Shown: piece by piece, positions 50,283 to 60,850 of the stretch
How the letters are laid out: each line of letters opens with the position of its first letter
How positions within the stretch are numbered: position 1 is the first letter of the stretch
NCBI RefSeq assembly: GCF_035581365.1
Contig: NZ_CP141590.1
Location: forward strand, 434,001-498,000
Length of the DNA: 64,000 nucleotides
Direction of reading: 5' to 3'
DNA from: Tsuneonella sp. CC-YZS046
GTDB lineage: Bacteria; Pseudomonadota; Alphaproteobacteria; Sphingomonadales; Sphingomonadaceae
Notes under the pieces: model-generated
What the model saw: the letters and a program-made list of their open reading frames with translations, nothing else
What the model was told of the DNA's origin: nothing
The model's database searches: none
Position numbers and translations under genes: made by a program

Positions 50283-51284
50283 TCAAGCGTCCATTCTCAC
50301 AAGCAATTTGCCTACGGCCTTGCGATCCGCAAGGGCCGCGATGGCCTCTCCCGCACGTTCCAGGGGGTAAGTGGCGCTGATCTTCGGCTTTATCCGGCCT
50401 GCCTTCCACAGGTCGAACAATTCGCCGGTCATGGCGGTCGCCGCCGAGGATTGCCGGTCGAGGAACGCCCCCAGGAATACACCCCGCACATCGCAGCTTT
50501 TGAGAAGGGTGAGATTGAGCGGCAGGCGAGCGATTCCCGCCGGGAACCCGACTACCAGGAAGCGGCCCTCCCAGCCGATGGCGCGCAGCGCCGGTTCGGA
50601 ATAGTCGCCGCCGACATTGTCGATAATCACCTGCGCGCCATCGGGGCCGCAGGCATCCTTGAACTGGGCAGCAAGTGCCCGGGAACCGTCCTTGTCGAAC
50701 GGGCCGCTCGGATAGATCACCGTCTCGTCGGCGCCCGCTTCGCGCGCTGCCTGCGCCTTCTCCTCGCTGGAAACCGCCGCGATTACCTGCGCGCCGAGAT
50801 ATTTGCCAAGCTCGACCGCCGCGAGGCCGACGCCGCCGGCCGCGCCCAGCACCAGCAGCGTGTCTCCCGCCGCCAGCTCGCCCCGATTGCGCAGCGCATA
50901 AAGCGCGGTGACATAGGTCATCGGCATGGCGGCGGCGCTGGCAAGGTCGATGCCGTCCGGAACGGGGAACAGCCGGGATGCGGCAATCGCCGTCTTTTCC
51001 CGCAAACCGCCGTAAATCGTGATGGCGGCCACCCGGTCCCCCGGCTCCCACCCTTCAACCTCTTCGCCCACTGCCTCGATCGTGCCGGACACTTCGCCGC
51101 CCGGGGCGAAGGGGCGCTGCGGCTTGAACTGATACAAGTCGCGAATAATCAGGGCGTCCGGAAAATTGATCGCGCAGCCAGCCACCTTGACGAGCACCTC
51201 GCCCGGCCCGGCGACCGGCTCTTCGATGTCGCCGACAGCAAGGGTTTCGGGTCCGCCCGCCTCTGTGGAAAGGAGCGCCCTCAT
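50283..51284 (-). CDS. Zinc-free NADPH:quinone oxidoreductase (MDR family)
   Basis: 333 residues of the medium-chain dehydrogenase/reductase family, quinone oxidoreductase type. The N-terminal GroES-like domain lacks the catalytic zinc cysteines; [33 protein letters not shown] is typical. The Rossmann motif is [22 protein letters not shown], which favours NADPH. The gene likely reduces quinones or enones; the precise substrate is open. Its start overlaps the leuD stop by ATGA, hence co-translation. Confidence 0.92.
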   Translation of the reverse strand: MRALLSTEAGGPETLAVGDIEEPVAGPGEVLVKVAGCAINFPDALIIRDLYQFKPQRPFAPGGEVSGTIEAVGEEVEGWEPGDRVAAITIYGGLREKTAIAASRLFPVPDGIDLASAAAMPMTYVTALYALRNRGELAAGDTLLVLGAAGGVGLAAVELGKYLGAQVIAAVSSEEKAQAAREAGADETVIYPSGPFDKDGSRALAAQFKDACGPDGAQVIIDNVGGDYSEPALRAIGWEGRFLVVGFPAGIARLPLNLTLLKSCDVRGVFLGAFLDRQSSAATAMTGELFDLWKAGRIKPKISATYPLERAGEAIAALADRKAVGKLLVRMDA

Positions 51285-51883
51285 GCCTCGACGGCCGTGC
51301 CCTTGGCAAACCAGGGCATTTCCCGCTGATGGCGGCTTTCATAGGCCGAGATCGCGGCATCCTGGGTCAGGGTCAGGCCGACTTCATCCAGCCCTTCCAG
51401 CAGGCAATGCTTGCGGAAGGGATCTATCTCGAACTTGAACCGATCCTGGAAGGGAGTGGTGACGGTCTGCGTTTCGAGATCGACCGTGATCGGATCGGTC
51501 CTGGCGACTTCCAGCAGCCGATCGACCTGTTCCTGCGGCAGCACGACCGTGAGTATGCCGTTCTTGAAGGCGTTGCCGGAAAAGATGTCCGAGAAGGACG
51601 GCGCGATCACCGAGGTGATGCCCATGTCCAGCAGCGCCCATGCGGCGTGCTCCCGGCTCGACCCGCAGCCGAAATTGTCCCCGGCGATGAGGATCGGCGC
51701 ACTCTTGAACTCGGACTGGTCGAAGATATTGTCCGGATCTTCCCGAACCGTCTCGAATGCGCCCACGCCCAACCCTTCGCGGCTGATGGTCTTCAGCCAG
51801 CGCGCCGGGATGATGACGTCGGTGTCGACATTCTTGCGGCCGAACGGAATCGCGCGGCCCTCGACCTTGCGGAGAGGTTCCAT
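51281..51883 (-). CDS. leuD: 3-isopropylmalate dehydratase small subunit
   Basis: 200 residues from ATG 51883, whose A is shared with the TGA of the small upstream gene; a TTG one codon earlier is less likely. Signature parts are [51 protein letters not shown] and [26 protein letters not shown]. LeuD forms the swivel domain of isopropylmalate isomerase with LeuC, in leucine biosynthesis. Confidence 0.97.
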   Translation of the reverse strand: MEPLRKVEGRAIPFGRKNVDTDVIIPARWLKTISREGLGVGAFETVREDPDNIFDQSEFKSAPILIAGDNFGCGSSREHAAWALLDMGITSVIAPSFSDIFSGNAFKNGILTVVLPQEQVDRLLEVARTDPITVDLETQTVTTPFQDRFKFEIDPFRKHCLLEGLDEVGLTLTQDAAISAYESRHQREMPWFAKGTAVEA

Positions 51884-52053
51884 CAATCGGTTTCCGGCGG
51901 CTCGCCCGAAGGCACGGTCGGAGCGGGCTTCTTTTCGGTCTTTTCCTTACGGCGCGAGCCATAAAGCAAGGCCGCCGCGATAGCCGCGGAGCCGATCGCG
52001 GCCCCGGCCAGGGCAGCGGGGCCTTTCCAGTTCTTGTCGCTTGGTTTGCTCAT
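51883..52053 (-). CDS. Small single-span membrane protein between leuC and leuD
   Basis: 56 residues beginning [20 protein letters not shown], with one hydrophobic segment (about 12-31, Ala/Gly-rich) followed by a highly charged and Pro-rich tail ([15 protein letters not shown]... PPETD). It starts 38 bases after leuC and its stop overlaps the leuD start (TGATG). The intact frame and double coupling suggest it is real. It may be a small inner-membrane protein or leftover; function unknown. Confidence 0.7.
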   Translation of the reverse strand: MSKPSDKNWKGPAALAGAAIGSAAIAAALLYGSRRKEKTEKKPAPTVPSGEPPETD

Positions 52054-52091
52054 GACACCTCAATGAATGGCTGCGGCGCTGCTGGCAAGGC

Positions 52092-53540
52092 CTAGGCGGC
52101 CTCCGCTTCGCGCAACAATTCCCGCACGTCGGTCAGATGGCCGGTCACCGCCGCCGCGGCGGCCATCGCAGGCGAAACGAGATGGGTGCGCGCGCCGGGG
52201 CCCTGGCGGCCGACGAAATTGCGATTGCTGGTCGAGGCGCAGCGCTCGCCGGGGGGAACCTTGTCCGGGTTCATGCCGAGACAGGCCGAACAGCCTGGTT
52301 CGCGCCATTCCAGCCCGGCCTCTATGAAGATCTTGTCGAGGCCTTCCGCTTCGGCCTGGGCCTTCACCAGGCCGGACCCGGGAACCACGATCGCCCATTT
52401 GACATTGTCCGCCTTGCGGCGGCCCTTGATCACTTCGGCGGCGGCGCGCAGATCCTCGATCCGGCTGTTGGTGCAACTGCCGATGAAAATGTTCTGTACT
52501 TCGACTTCGGACAGCTTCTGGCCCGGCTCAAGGCCCATATAGGCAAGGCTGGCCCGCGCCGCTTCCTGCTTGGATGCGTCGGGGAAGCTCTCCGGAGCAG
52601 GAACCATGCCGCCGATCGGCGCCACATCCTCGGGTGAGGTGCCCCAGGTGACGGTAGGCTCTATATCGGCCGCGTTGATCGTCACGCTCTTGTCGAAACG
52701 GGCGCCATCGTCCGTCCGCAGGGTTTTCCACCAGGCGACGGCCTTTTCCCAATCCTCGCCCCTGGGGGCCAGCGAACGGCCCTTCAGATAGGCGAAGGTC
52801 TTCTCGTCCGGCGCGACCAGCCCGGCGCGGGCGCCGCCTTCGATCGACATGTTGCAGACGGTGAGGCGGGATTCGACGCTCATCTCCTCGAACACCTTGC
52901 CCCGGTATTCGATCACATAGCCGGTGCCCCCGGCTGTGCCGATCACGCCGATGATGTGGAGGATGAGATCCTTGGAGGTGACGCCCGGGCCGAGTTCGCC
53001 CTCGACGCGCACTTCCATGTTCTTCGATTGCTTGAGCAGCAGGGTCTGGGTGGCCAGCACATGCTCGACCTCGGACGTGCCGATGCCGAATGCCAGCGCG
53101 CCGACGCCGCCATGGGCCGCGGTATGGCTGTCGCCGCAAACGATGGTGGCGCCGGGCAGGGAGAACCCCTGTTCGGGGCCGACCACATGGACGATCCCCT
53201 GCTCGAGGTCCGTCGCGCCGATATAGCGGATGCCGAATTCGGGCGCGTTCCGCTCCAGCGCGGCGAGCTGCTGGGCGCTTTCCTTGTCGGCGATGGGCAG
53301 GCGGTTGCCGGCCGGATCGAGTCGGGCCGTTGTGGGCAGATTGTGATCGGGCACCGCCAGGGTCAGGTCGGGGCGGCGGACCTTGCGCCCGGCAAGGCGA
53401 AGCGCCTCGAACGCCTGGGGGCTGGTGACTTCGTGAACGAGATGGCGGTCAATGAAGATCAGGCAGGTGCCGTCATCGCGGCGTTCCACGACATGGGCAT
53501 CCCAGATCTTCTCATAGAGTGTGCGCGGTTTACTGGCCAT
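52092..53540 (-). CDS. leuC: 3-isopropylmalate dehydratase large subunit
   Basis: 482 residues from ATG 53540; an ATG nine bases earlier is an alternative. Family motifs are [63 protein letters not shown] and [12 protein letters not shown], which supply the three cysteine ligands of the [4Fe-4S] cluster. With LeuD it interconverts 2- and 3-isopropylmalate. The operon continues with the small membrane gene, leuD, quinone oxidoreductase, DUF1476, bolA and grxD. This pairs leucine biosynthesis with iron-sulphur functions. Confidence 0.97.
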   Translation of the reverse strand: MASKPRTLYEKIWDAHVVERRDDGTCLIFIDRHLVHEVTSPQAFEALRLAGRKVRRPDLTLAVPDHNLPTTARLDPAGNRLPIADKESAQQLAALERNAPEFGIRYIGATDLEQGIVHVVGPEQGFSLPGATIVCGDSHTAAHGGVGALAFGIGTSEVEHVLATQTLLLKQSKNMEVRVEGELGPGVTSKDLILHIIGVIGTAGGTGYVIEYRGKVFEEMSVESRLTVCNMSIEGGARAGLVAPDEKTFAYLKGRSLAPRGEDWEKAVAWWKTLRTDDGARFDKSVTINAADIEPTVTWGTSPEDVAPIGGMVPAPESFPDASKQEAARASLAYMGLEPGQKLSEVEVQNIFIGSCTNSRIEDLRAAAEVIKGRRKADNVKWAIVVPGSGLVKAQAEAEGLDKIFIEAGLEWREPGCSACLGMNPDKVPPGERCASTSNRNFVGRQGPGARTHLVSPAMAAAAAVTGHLTDVRELLREAEAA

Positions 53541-53616
53541 GCGCGGCACTTAATCCGCCTTGCGCGGAATGCAAGCGGGGCTGGCGATATCGGGGCGCGA
53601 GGCGTAATGGAAAATC

Positions 53617-54141
53617 ATGAGCTGGGCGCTTCCCCTTGCCATTGTGCTGGCCACGATCCTTGCGATGGAATGGGTCGCCTGGGCGAGCCACAAATATATC
53701 ATGCACGGCTTCGGCTGGGCATGGCATCGCGATCATCATGAGCCGCATGACCGGCTGCTGGAGAAGAACGATCTCTATGCCCTGGTCGGCGCCGCGATGA
53801 GCATTTCGATGTTCGCGCTCGGCAGCCCGATGCTGATGGGTTCGGGCGCGTGGTGGCCCGGCACCTGGATCGGCCTCGGCATCCTGGGCTACGGCATAAT
53901 CTACACGCTGGTGCATGACGGGCTGGTTCATCAGCGCTATTTCCGCTGGGTGCCCCGGAAAGGATACGCCAGGCGACTGGTGCAGGCGCACAAGCTGCAC
54001 CACGCTACGGTGGGCAAGGAGGGCGGGGTCAGCTTCGGCTTCGTGTTCGCTCGCGATCCGGCGGTGCTCAAGGCGGAACTGCAGGCGCAGCGGCAGGCGG
54101 GTATCGCGGTGTTGCGGGAAGCCGAGGCCGCTGATTTCTAG
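53617..54141 (+). CDS. crtZ: Beta-carotene 3-hydroxylase
   Basis: 174 residues of the CrtZ family of di-iron membrane hydroxylases. All histidine motifs are present: HKYIMH, HRDHHEPH, HDGLVHQR and HKLHHA, in the usual spacing between membrane helices. The enzyme hydroxylates beta-ionone rings, giving zeaxanthin from beta-carotene, a precursor of the yellow nostoxanthin-type pigments of sphingomonads. No other crt gene is in the window. Its end overlaps the convergent sufE stop by four bases. Confidence 0.95.
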   Translation: MSWALPLAIVLATILAMEWVAWASHKYIMHGFGWAWHRDHHEPHDRLLEKNDLYALVGAAMSISMFALGSPMLMGSGAWWPGTWIGLGILGYGIIYTLVHDGLVHQRYFRWVPRKGYARRLVQAHKLHHATVGKEGGVSFGFVFARDPAVLKAELQAQRQAGIAVLREAEAADF

Positions 54142-54545
54142 CTGGCGGCCAGTCTGGCCGCCGTTTCCCTGATAAGCGCGATCATGTTGGGCACCCCCTG
54201 GGTGCGGTTGGAACTGAGCTGCTTCTTCAGCTCGAACGGCTCCAGCGCGGCCAGTATGTCCATGTCCGCCACTTCCGCCGCCGGCTTGTCCTGAACCGCC
54301 GACAGGACCAGCGCGACAATCCCCTTGGTGATCGCGGCATTGCTGTCGGCCAGGAAATGCAGCTTCTCGCCATCCTGCGTGGGATAGATCCAGACCGCCG
54401 CCGAGCAGCCGCGAACCAGCGTCGCGTCGGTCTTCAGCGCGGCCGGCATCTCCTCCAGTTCGCGGCCGAGTTCGATCAGCAGGCGATAGCGCTCATCGCC
54501 TTCGAGAAATTCGTATTCTTCGCGGATGTCGTCGAGGCTGCGCAT
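54138..54545 (-). CDS. sufE: SufE-family cysteine desulphuration protein
   Basis: 135 residues from ATG 54545. SLDDIREEYEFLEGDERYRLLIELGREL leads to LVRGCSAAVWIYP with the sulphur-accepting Cys47. The rest (ALVLSAVQDKPAAEVADMDIL, LSSNRTQGVPNMIALI) matches SufE. SufE takes persulphide from SufS and passes it on to the SufBCD scaffold. The gene is monocistronic here and convergent with crtZ. Confidence 0.95.
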   Translation of the reverse strand: MRSLDDIREEYEFLEGDERYRLLIELGRELEEMPAALKTDATLVRGCSAAVWIYPTQDGEKLHFLADSNAAITKGIVALVLSAVQDKPAAEVADMDILAALEPFELKKQLSSNRTQGVPNMIALIRETAARLAAS

Positions 54546-54660
54546 GGCGGGCCATGTAATCGAAGCGCCGGGCCGCACAAGCCCGCATCGCATGTTTAGC
54601 ATTCTTCAACCGCTTTCCGGGAAGAAGGGGGCGGAATCGGAGATCGGGGCGGGACGTACG

Positions 54661-55014
54661 GTGAATTCTATTCGTATTCTCTTCAAGGTGATCGGCGCCG
54701 TCTTCGTGATCGGCATGATAGCGATCGGGATCGGCGGCACCTATCTGGAGCGCAATCCGGAAGAAGCGGCCGCCTATGCCGTGGCGACGATGGGCGTGGA
54801 CAGCGATGCCGGCATGCCGGACCAGGCGGGCCAGATGATCGACAATTACGGCGATGCGCGCCGGGTGATCGCGGATGCCAAGAGCGCGGAAAGCGAATAT
54901 CGCGCGCGCCGGGCGCAACGGGCCGCCACGGCAGAGGGCTGGGGCGAGGAATCCGCCACCGGGCAGGACTGGAGCGACCAGGCTTCGGCCTCTTCCGACT
55001 ATTTCGTGGACTAG
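54661..55014 (+). CDS. Small single-span membrane protein of unknown function
   Basis: 117 residues if started at GTG 54661, with GGGAC seven bases upstream; an ATG at 54592 is a longer option. One hydrophobic segment (ILFKVIGAVFVIGMIAIGIGGTYL) near the N-terminus is followed by a soluble, helical, acidic part rich in Ala, Glu and Asp. No domain is recognised. It is located just before rimP, but 156 bases apart. Function is unknown. Confidence 0.65.
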   Translation: MNSIRILFKVIGAVFVIGMIAIGIGGTYLERNPEEAAAYAVATMGVDSDAGMPDQAGQMIDNYGDARRVIADAKSAESEYRARRAQRAATAEGWGEESATGQDWSDQASASSDYFVD

Positions 55015-55170
55015 TCTCTTGCGCCGGTCGCTCCGGCGATTTGACTTGCATCCGCTCCTGTTTGCGCCTAAACAGACGCCCATCCCGACATTGTGAAGCA
55101 ACGTTCGGGCCGGCGCCGGAAGGGGCCGGCGCCAAACTGCTTTGCCATGATGTCGGCTTTTGGAGTTGGC

Positions 55171-55725
55171 ATGGCGAATATCGCGCGCATTACGGAGGTG
55201 ATCGAGCCGGAGGTGAAGGCCTTGGGCTTCGAACTCGTGCGCGTGAAGATGCTCGGTTCCGAAGCCGGGGACGAGCCGGCCCTGCAGATCATGGCGGAAG
55301 ATCCGGCGACCGGGCAGTTGCTGATCGAGCAATGCGCCGAACTTTCCCACCGCGTTTCCGACCGGCTCGACGAGCTGGAGGAACGGGGCGAGGTCCTGGT
55401 CGAAGGCGCCTACCGCCTCGAAGTCTCCTCGCCGGGGATCGACCGTCCCTTGACCAGGCTCAAGGATTTTGCCGACTGGGCAGGGCATGAGGCCAGGATT
55501 GAACTCGTCGAGTTGCTGGATGGTCGTAAGCGCTACCGTGGCGATCTGGCCGGAGTCGACGAGGCGGGCGAGATCGTCTCCATCACCGATGATGGAAATA
55601 CCTATTCCGTGCCGTTCGGCGCGATTGCCAGCGCGAAGCTGGTGCTGACCGACCGGCTGATTGCCGCCACCCGTCCGCTGGATGCGAGCGGCGCCGATGA
55701 AATTCTCGAAGTAGAGGAAGGCTGA
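55171..55725 (+). CDS. rimP: Ribosome maturation factor RimP
   Basis: 184 residues from ATG 55171 with GGAG five bases upstream. The N-terminal domain (ARITEVIEPEVKALGFELVRVKM, EQCAELSHRVSDRLDE) and YRLEVSSPGIDRPLTRLKDF are standard, followed by the C-terminal SH3-like domain. RimP is required for 30S subunit maturation. It opens the cluster rimP-nusA-ylxR-infB-rbfA, with nusA starting only 8 bases after its stop. Confidence 0.96.
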   Translation: MANIARITEVIEPEVKALGFELVRVKMLGSEAGDEPALQIMAEDPATGQLLIEQCAELSHRVSDRLDELEERGEVLVEGAYRLEVSSPGIDRPLTRLKDFADWAGHEARIELVELLDGRKRYRGDLAGVDEAGEIVSITDDGNTYSVPFGAIASAKLVLTDRLIAATRPLDASGADEILEVEEG

Positions 55726-55732
55726 AGAACCG

Positions 55733-57406
55733 ATGAGCAGTGCGATTTCCGCCAACAAGGCAGAGCTGCTTGCGATCGCCAATGCGGTCGCCACCGAGAA
55801 GATGATCGACAAGGCGATCGTCATCGAGGCGATGGAGGAAGCGATCCAGAAATCGGCGCGCAGCCGGTATGGCGCGGAGAACGACATCCGCGCCAAGCTC
55901 GATCCGCGCACCGGCGACCTGCGCCTGTGGCGCGTGGTCGAGGTGGTCGAGACGGTCGAGGACTATTTCAAGCAGGTCGATCTCAAGCAGGCGGAGAAGC
56001 TGGACGCCAACGCCAAGCTGGGCGATTTCATCGTCGATCCGCTGCCGCCGGTCGATCTCGGGCGTATCGACGCGCAGTCCGCCAAGCAGGTGATCTTCCA
56101 GAAGGTCCGCGATGCGGAGCGCGAGCGCCAGTATGAAGAGTTCAAGGACCGTGCGAGCGAGATCATCACCGGCGTTATCAAGTCGGTCGAATTCGGCCAT
56201 GTGATCGTCAATCTCGGCCGGGCCGAGGGCGTCATCCGCCGCGATCAGCAGATCCCGCGCGAAGCCGCTCGCGTGGGCGAGCGGGTGCGCGCGCTTATCA
56301 TGAAGGTGGAACGCAACAATCGCGGTCCGCAGATATTCCTGTCGCGCGCCCATCCCGAATTCATGAAGAAGCTGTTCGCGCAGGAAGTGCCCGAGATCTA
56401 CGACGGCATCATCGAGATCAAGGCGGCCGCGCGCGATCCGGGCAGCCGCGCCAAGATCGGCGTCATCAGCCATGACAGCTCGATCGACCCGGTCGGCGCC
56501 TGCGTCGGCATGAAGGGGTCCCGCGTCCAGGCGGTCGTGCAGGAACTGCAGGGCGAGAAGATCGATATCATTCCCTGGAGCGAGGATACCGCGACCTTCG
56601 TCGTCAATGCGCTCCAGCCCGCCACCGTCAGCCGCGTGGTGATCGACGAGGATGAAGGCCGGATCGAGGTCGTCGTTCCGGACGATCAGCTCAGCCTCGC
56701 CATTGGCCGTCGCGGCCAGAACGTCCGGCTGGCGTCGCAGCTCACCGGCAGCGCCATCGACATCATGACCGAGGCCGAATCGAGCGAGAAGCGCCAGAAG
56801 GAATTCGCCGAGCGCTCCAAGATGTTCGAGGAAGAGCTGGACGTCGATGAAACCCTGTCCCAGCTGCTGGTGGCCGAAGGCTTCGCCGAGCTGGAAGAGG
56901 TCGCCTATGTCCCGCTGGAGGAACTGGCTTCGATCGAAGGCTTCGACGAGGAACTGGCCGAGGAGCTGCAGAGCCGCGCCAACGAGGCGCTGGAACGCCG
57001 CGAGGAAGCCGCGCGGCAGGAACGTCGCGGCCTTGGCGTGGAAGATGCCCTGGCGGAGATTCCCCACCTGACCGAGGCGATGCTCGTCACGCTCGGCAAG
57101 GCGGGAATCAAGACTCTCGACGACCTTGCCGATCTTGCGACCGACGAGCTTATCGCGCGCAAGCGGGCGGAGCAGCGCCGCCGCGAAAATTCGCCTCCGC
57201 GCCGTTCGCAGCGCGAGGACAACAAGGGCGGTGTGCTCGGCGAATACGGCCTGACCGAGGAGCAGGGCAACGAGATCATCATGGCCGCCCGCGCGCACTG
57301 GTTCGAAGATGAGGAACCGGCGAACGGCGGCGAGGCCGGCCCAGACAATGGGCCAGATAACGGGCCAGACAATGGGGAGGCCGCCGGTGCGGAATCCTCC
57401 CAATGA
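55733..57406 (+). CDS. nusA: Transcription termination/antitermination protein NusA
   Basis: 557 residues. The N-terminal RNA-polymerase-binding domain begins ISANKAELLAIANAVATEKMIDKAIVIEAMEEAIQKSARSRYG. It is followed by an S1 domain, two KH domains (ARDPGSRAKIGV and PDDQLSLAIGRRGQNVRLAS) and a C-terminal pair of helix-hairpin-helix repeats. The end carries a short triple repeat GPDNGPDNGPDNG. NusA controls pausing, termination and antitermination. The gene overlaps the ylxR start by 20 bases. Confidence 0.97.
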   Translation: MSSAISANKAELLAIANAVATEKMIDKAIVIEAMEEAIQKSARSRYGAENDIRAKLDPRTGDLRLWRVVEVVETVEDYFKQVDLKQAEKLDANAKLGDFIVDPLPPVDLGRIDAQSAKQVIFQKVRDAERERQYEEFKDRASEIITGVIKSVEFGHVIVNLGRAEGVIRRDQQIPREAARVGERVRALIMKVERNNRGPQIFLSRAHPEFMKKLFAQEVPEIYDGIIEIKAAARDPGSRAKIGVISHDSSIDPVGACVGMKGSRVQAVVQELQGEKIDIIPWSEDTATFVVNALQPATVSRVVIDEDEGRIEVVVPDDQLSLAIGRRGQNVRLASQLTGSAIDIMTEAESSEKRQKEFAERSKMFEEELDVDETLSQLLVAEGFAELEEVAYVPLEELASIEGFDEELAEELQSRANEALERREEAARQERRGLGVEDALAEIPHLTEAMLVTLGKAGIKTLDDLADLATDELIARKRAEQRRRENSPPRRSQREDNKGGVLGEYGLTEEQGNEIIMAARAHWFEDEEPANGGEAGPDNGPDNGPDNGEAAGAESSQ

Positions 57407-58181
57407 GCCGCTAAGGCCCGACATCGCCGCATCGCGGCCGGTTCGCAACGGCGGGCCGGGTCGCTCCCCCGTATCCGGCCAGGAAAAGGACGGGCCGGAG
57501 CGGAAATGCGTGCTGAGCGGAGACGTGCGCGGTCGCGACGAGATGTTGCGGCTGGCTATATCCCCTGCCGGTCCGGACGGAATCAGCCAGGTGCTGCCCG
57601 ATGCGCTGGCGCGCGCGCCGGGGCGCGGCGCCTGGATCGGCGTGCCGCGAACCGAGCTGGAAGAGGCGCTGGCCAAGGGCCGGCTCAAGGCCGCGCTCGC
57701 CCGGGCGTTCAAGGATGGGCGCTTCGATATTCCCGAAGATCTGGGGGAGCGCGCGGAAAATGCGCTCCAGCGGGCTTTTCTCGAGCGGCTGGGGCTCGAA
57801 ATGCGGGCGGGAAAGCTTATCTTGGGTTCCGACCGGATCGCCGAGCAGGCGCGAATGGGCCGGGTTGCCTGGCTGGGTCATGCGGCGGATGCCAGTGACG
57901 ATGGCGCGCGCAAGCTGGATCAGGCATACCGTGTGGGTCTGGATGAAGAAGGTTCCGGAAAGGGCGGCTTGCGCTTGCCACTGGACCGTGCGGCGTTGTC
58001 TGTGGCATTGGGCCGCGACAATGTCGTCCATCTGGCGTTGGCCGACATGGAATCGGCCGAGCGGGTGAGCGCCCCGCTTCGTCGCTTGCTGCATTTTACG
58101 GGTGCTGTGCCAGCGGCTGCAGGCGCTTCGGGAAGCGATCTGTTGATGGCCGCTGCACCAGGCATTGCGACGACGAATTGA
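57387..58181 (+). CDS. YlxR/DUF448 nucleic-acid-binding protein with L7Ae-like C-terminal part
   Basis: 264 residues from GTG 57387, with GGGGAGG six bases upstream. ERKCVLSGDVRGRDEMLRLA and the following VLPDALARAPGRGAWIG are the DUF448 (YlxR) domain, which binds RNA or RNase P in other bacteria. The second half (LILGSDRIAEQARMGRVAWLGHAADASDDGA) resembles a ribosomal L7Ae-like domain, a typical fusion in alphaproteobacteria. It is coupled to nusA by overlap and leads into infB after 25 bases. The role is probably in RNA binding, translation or RNase P control. Confidence 0.88.
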   Translation: MRNPPNEPLRPDIAASRPVRNGGPGRSPVSGQEKDGPERKCVLSGDVRGRDEMLRLAISPAGPDGISQVLPDALARAPGRGAWIGVPRTELEEALAKGRLKAALARAFKDGRFDIPEDLGERAENALQRAFLERLGLEMRAGKLILGSDRIAEQARMGRVAWLGHAADASDDGARKLDQAYRVGLDEEGSGKGGLRLPLDRAALSVALGRDNVVHLALADMESAERVSAPLRRLLHFTGAVPAAAGASGSDLLMAAAPGIATTN

Positions 58182-58206
58182 GATTACGAAGGAAACGAAC
58201 AGGCGT

Positions 58207-60807
58207 ATGAGCGATAACGAAAACACACCAACGCGCACCCGTCGGCCGCTTGGGCTGAAGCGTTCGGTCGAGGCTGGCGAAGTCAAGCAGACTTTCAGTC
58301 ATGGCCGCACCAACAAGGTGGTGGTCGAGGTGAAGCGCCGCAAGTTCATGAAGCCCGGCTCGCCGGAGGCTGCGGCTTCCGCACCTGCGCCCACGCCTGC
58401 TCCGGCCCCGGTCGCCAAGGCTCCGGAGCCGAAGGCCCCGGCGCGCCCCGCCCATGTGGCCCCGACCGGCGAAACCCGTCAGGAAATGCAGGCTCGCCTG
58501 CTGCGCGAGGCCGAGGAGTCCCGCCTTGCCGCCGCGGAAGAAGCCAATCGCCGCGAAGAGGAAGACCGCCTGCGCGCGATCGAGGAAGAGCGTCGCCGCG
58601 CGGAAGAGAATCGCAGGCTCGAGGAACAGGCCGAACAGCAAGCGAAAGCCGCCGAAGCCGGCGGCGATGCGCCTGAACAGGCCGCGCAAGTGCCGCCTGA
58701 AACAGGCGCGGGCGAGCCTGAGAGCACGGCCCAGAAGGGGCCGGAACAGGATCGGCCCAATACGCAGGGGAATGCTAACGCGGAACCCGCGCCGGCGCCG
58801 CGCAAATTCACCCCGGTGCAGTCTCCCAAGCCCAAGCGTGTGGAGAAGGAGGCGCCCGGCAAGAAGGGACCTGGCCGCGAGGTTCGCGATAACCGTGGCG
58901 ACGATCGCCGCCGTGGCGGCAAGCTGACCGTCAACCGCGCCTTGAACGACGATGAAGGCGCGCGCGCCCGTTCGCTTGCGGCGCTCAAGCGCGCCCGTGA
59001 GAAGGAACGGCGGGCCCACTTCTCCGGACAGCAGCAGCAACGTGAGAAGCAGGTGCGCGACGTCGTCGTGCCCGAAGGTATCACGGTGCAGGAACTGGCC
59101 AACCGTATGGCTGAAAAGGGCGCCGACCTGGTGAAGGCGCTGTTCAACATGGGCATGATGGTCACCGTCAACCAGACGATCGACCAGGATACGGCGGAAC
59201 TGCTGGTCGAGGAGTTCGGCCATCGGATCCAGCGCGTTTCCGAAAGCGACGTCGATATCGACACGTCGGAAGACGTCGATGCGGATGAAACGCTGAAGGC
59301 GCGTCCGCCGGTCGTTACGATCATGGGCCATGTCGACCACGGCAAGACCAGCCTGCTCGACGCCTTGCGCGGAACCGATGTGGTGCGCGGGGAAGCCGGC
59401 GGCATCACCCAGCATATGGGCGCCTACCAGATCAAGACGAAGTCGGGCGACAAGATCACCTTCCTCGATACGCCGGGCCACGAGGCATTCACCGAAATGC
59501 GGGCGCGCGGCGCCCACGTCACGGATATCGTGGTGCTGGTGGTCGCCGCGGACGACGGGATCATGCCGCAGACGATTGAGGCGATCAATCACACCAAGGC
59601 GGCCGGCGTCCCGATGATCGTGGCGATCAACAAGGTCGACAAGCCGGAGGCCAATCCGCAGAAGATCAGGGAACGCCTGCTGGAGCACGAGATCGTCGTC
59701 GAGGCGATGTCGGGCGAGGTGCAGGACGTGGAAGTTTCCGCCAAGACTGGCGCGGGGCTGGATAATCTGATCGAGAAAATCCTGCTCCAGGCCGAATTGA
59801 TGGAACTCAAGGCCAATCCGGATCGCGAGGCGGAGGCAATCGTGATCGAAGCCAAGCTCGACAAGGGCAAGGGGCCTCTGGCGACCATTCTCGTCACTCG
59901 CGGTACGCTGAAGCAGGGCGACGTCTTCGTTGTCGGCACGGAGAGCGGCCGGGTGCGCGCGATGATCGACGACAAGGGCAAGCAGGTGAAGGAAGCGCCA
60001 CCATCCATGCCGGTGGAAGTGCTCGGCCTTGGCGGCGTGCCGATGGCCGGCGATACCATGACGGTGGTGGAGAACGAGCAGCGCGCCCGCGAAGTGGCCC
60101 TGTATCGCAAGGAAAAGGCGACCGAGAAGCGCACCGCGATCGCGCCCGCCAGCCTCGATGCGATGTTCTCGGCCCTGGCCGACAAGCAGAACGTCATCGA
60201 GTTCCCGCTGGTGGTCAAGGCGGACGTGCAAGGCTCCGTCGAAGCGATCAACACCGCGCTTCACAATCTGTCGAACGACGAGATCAAGGTCCGGGTGCTG
60301 CATTCCGGCGTCGGCGCGATCACCGAAAGCGACGTCACCCTGGCTTCGGCCAGCGGCGCGCCGATCATCGGCTTCCATGTCCGTCCGAATGCGAAGGCGC
60401 GCGAGCTGATCGAGCGCAACAAGGTACGGATGATCTATCACGACGTGATCTATCATCTGACCGAGCAGATCGCGAAGGAAATGGCGGGCGAGCTGGGTCC
60501 GGAACGGATCGAGCATGTGGTCGGCAGGGCCGAGGTCAAGGAGATCTTCCCGGCGGGCAAGCGTGACAAGGCCGCGGGCCTTCTGGTGCTCGAAGGGTAT
60601 ATCCGCAAGGGCCTCAATGCGCGCCTTACCCGCGAGGATGTCATCGTGTCCAAGACGACGATCGCTTCCCTGCGCCGGTTCAAGGACGATGTGGACGAGG
60701 TCCGCGCCGGTCTCGAATGCGGTGTCGTGCTGGCTGATACGAACGACATCAAGCCGGGCGATCATCTCGAAGTGTTCGAGGTCGAGGAACGCGAACGGAC
60801 GTTGTGA
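58207..60807 (+). CDS. infB: Translation initiation factor IF-2
   Basis: 866 residues from ATG 58207 (an earlier in-frame ATG at 58165 overlaps ylxR and is less likely). The N-terminal IF2 segment ([34 protein letters not shown]) is followed by a long charged, Ala/Pro/Glu-rich region. The G domain has [22 protein letters not shown] and AINKVDKPE, and domains II, III and C2 follow. IF-2 places initiator tRNA on the 30S subunit. Confidence 0.98.
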   Translation: MSDNENTPTRTRRPLGLKRSVEAGEVKQTFSHGRTNKVVVEVKRRKFMKPGSPEAAASAPAPTPAPAPVAKAPEPKAPARPAHVAPTGETRQEMQARLLREAEESRLAAAEEANRREEEDRLRAIEEERRRAEENRRLEEQAEQQAKAAEAGGDAPEQAAQVPPETGAGEPESTAQKGPEQDRPNTQGNANAEPAPAPRKFTPVQSPKPKRVEKEAPGKKGPGREVRDNRGDDRRRGGKLTVNRALNDDEGARARSLAALKRAREKERRAHFSGQQQQREKQVRDVVVPEGITVQELANRMAEKGADLVKALFNMGMMVTVNQTIDQDTAELLVEEFGHRIQRVSESDVDIDTSEDVDADETLKARPPVVTIMGHVDHGKTSLLDALRGTDVVRGEAGGITQHMGAYQIKTKSGDKITFLDTPGHEAFTEMRARGAHVTDIVVLVVAADDGIMPQTIEAINHTKAAGVPMIVAINKVDKPEANPQKIRERLLEHEIVVEAMSGEVQDVEVSAKTGAGLDNLIEKILLQAELMELKANPDREAEAIVIEAKLDKGKGPLATILVTRGTLKQGDVFVVGTESGRVRAMIDDKGKQVKEAPPSMPVEVLGLGGVPMAGDTMTVVENEQRAREVALYRKEKATEKRTAIAPASLDAMFSALADKQNVIEFPLVVKADVQGSVEAINTALHNLSNDEIKVRVLHSGVGAITESDVTLASASGAPIIGFHVRPNAKARELIERNKVRMIYHDVIYHLTEQIAKEMAGELGPERIEHVVGRAEVKEIFPAGKRDKAAGLLVLEGYIRKGLNARLTREDVIVSKTTIASLRRFKDDVDEVRAGLECGVVLADTNDIKPGDHLEVFEVEERERTL

Positions 60808-60850
60808 TCCATTCCCCCTGTCGCTCGCGGCAGGGGAGGAGGATTGAACC

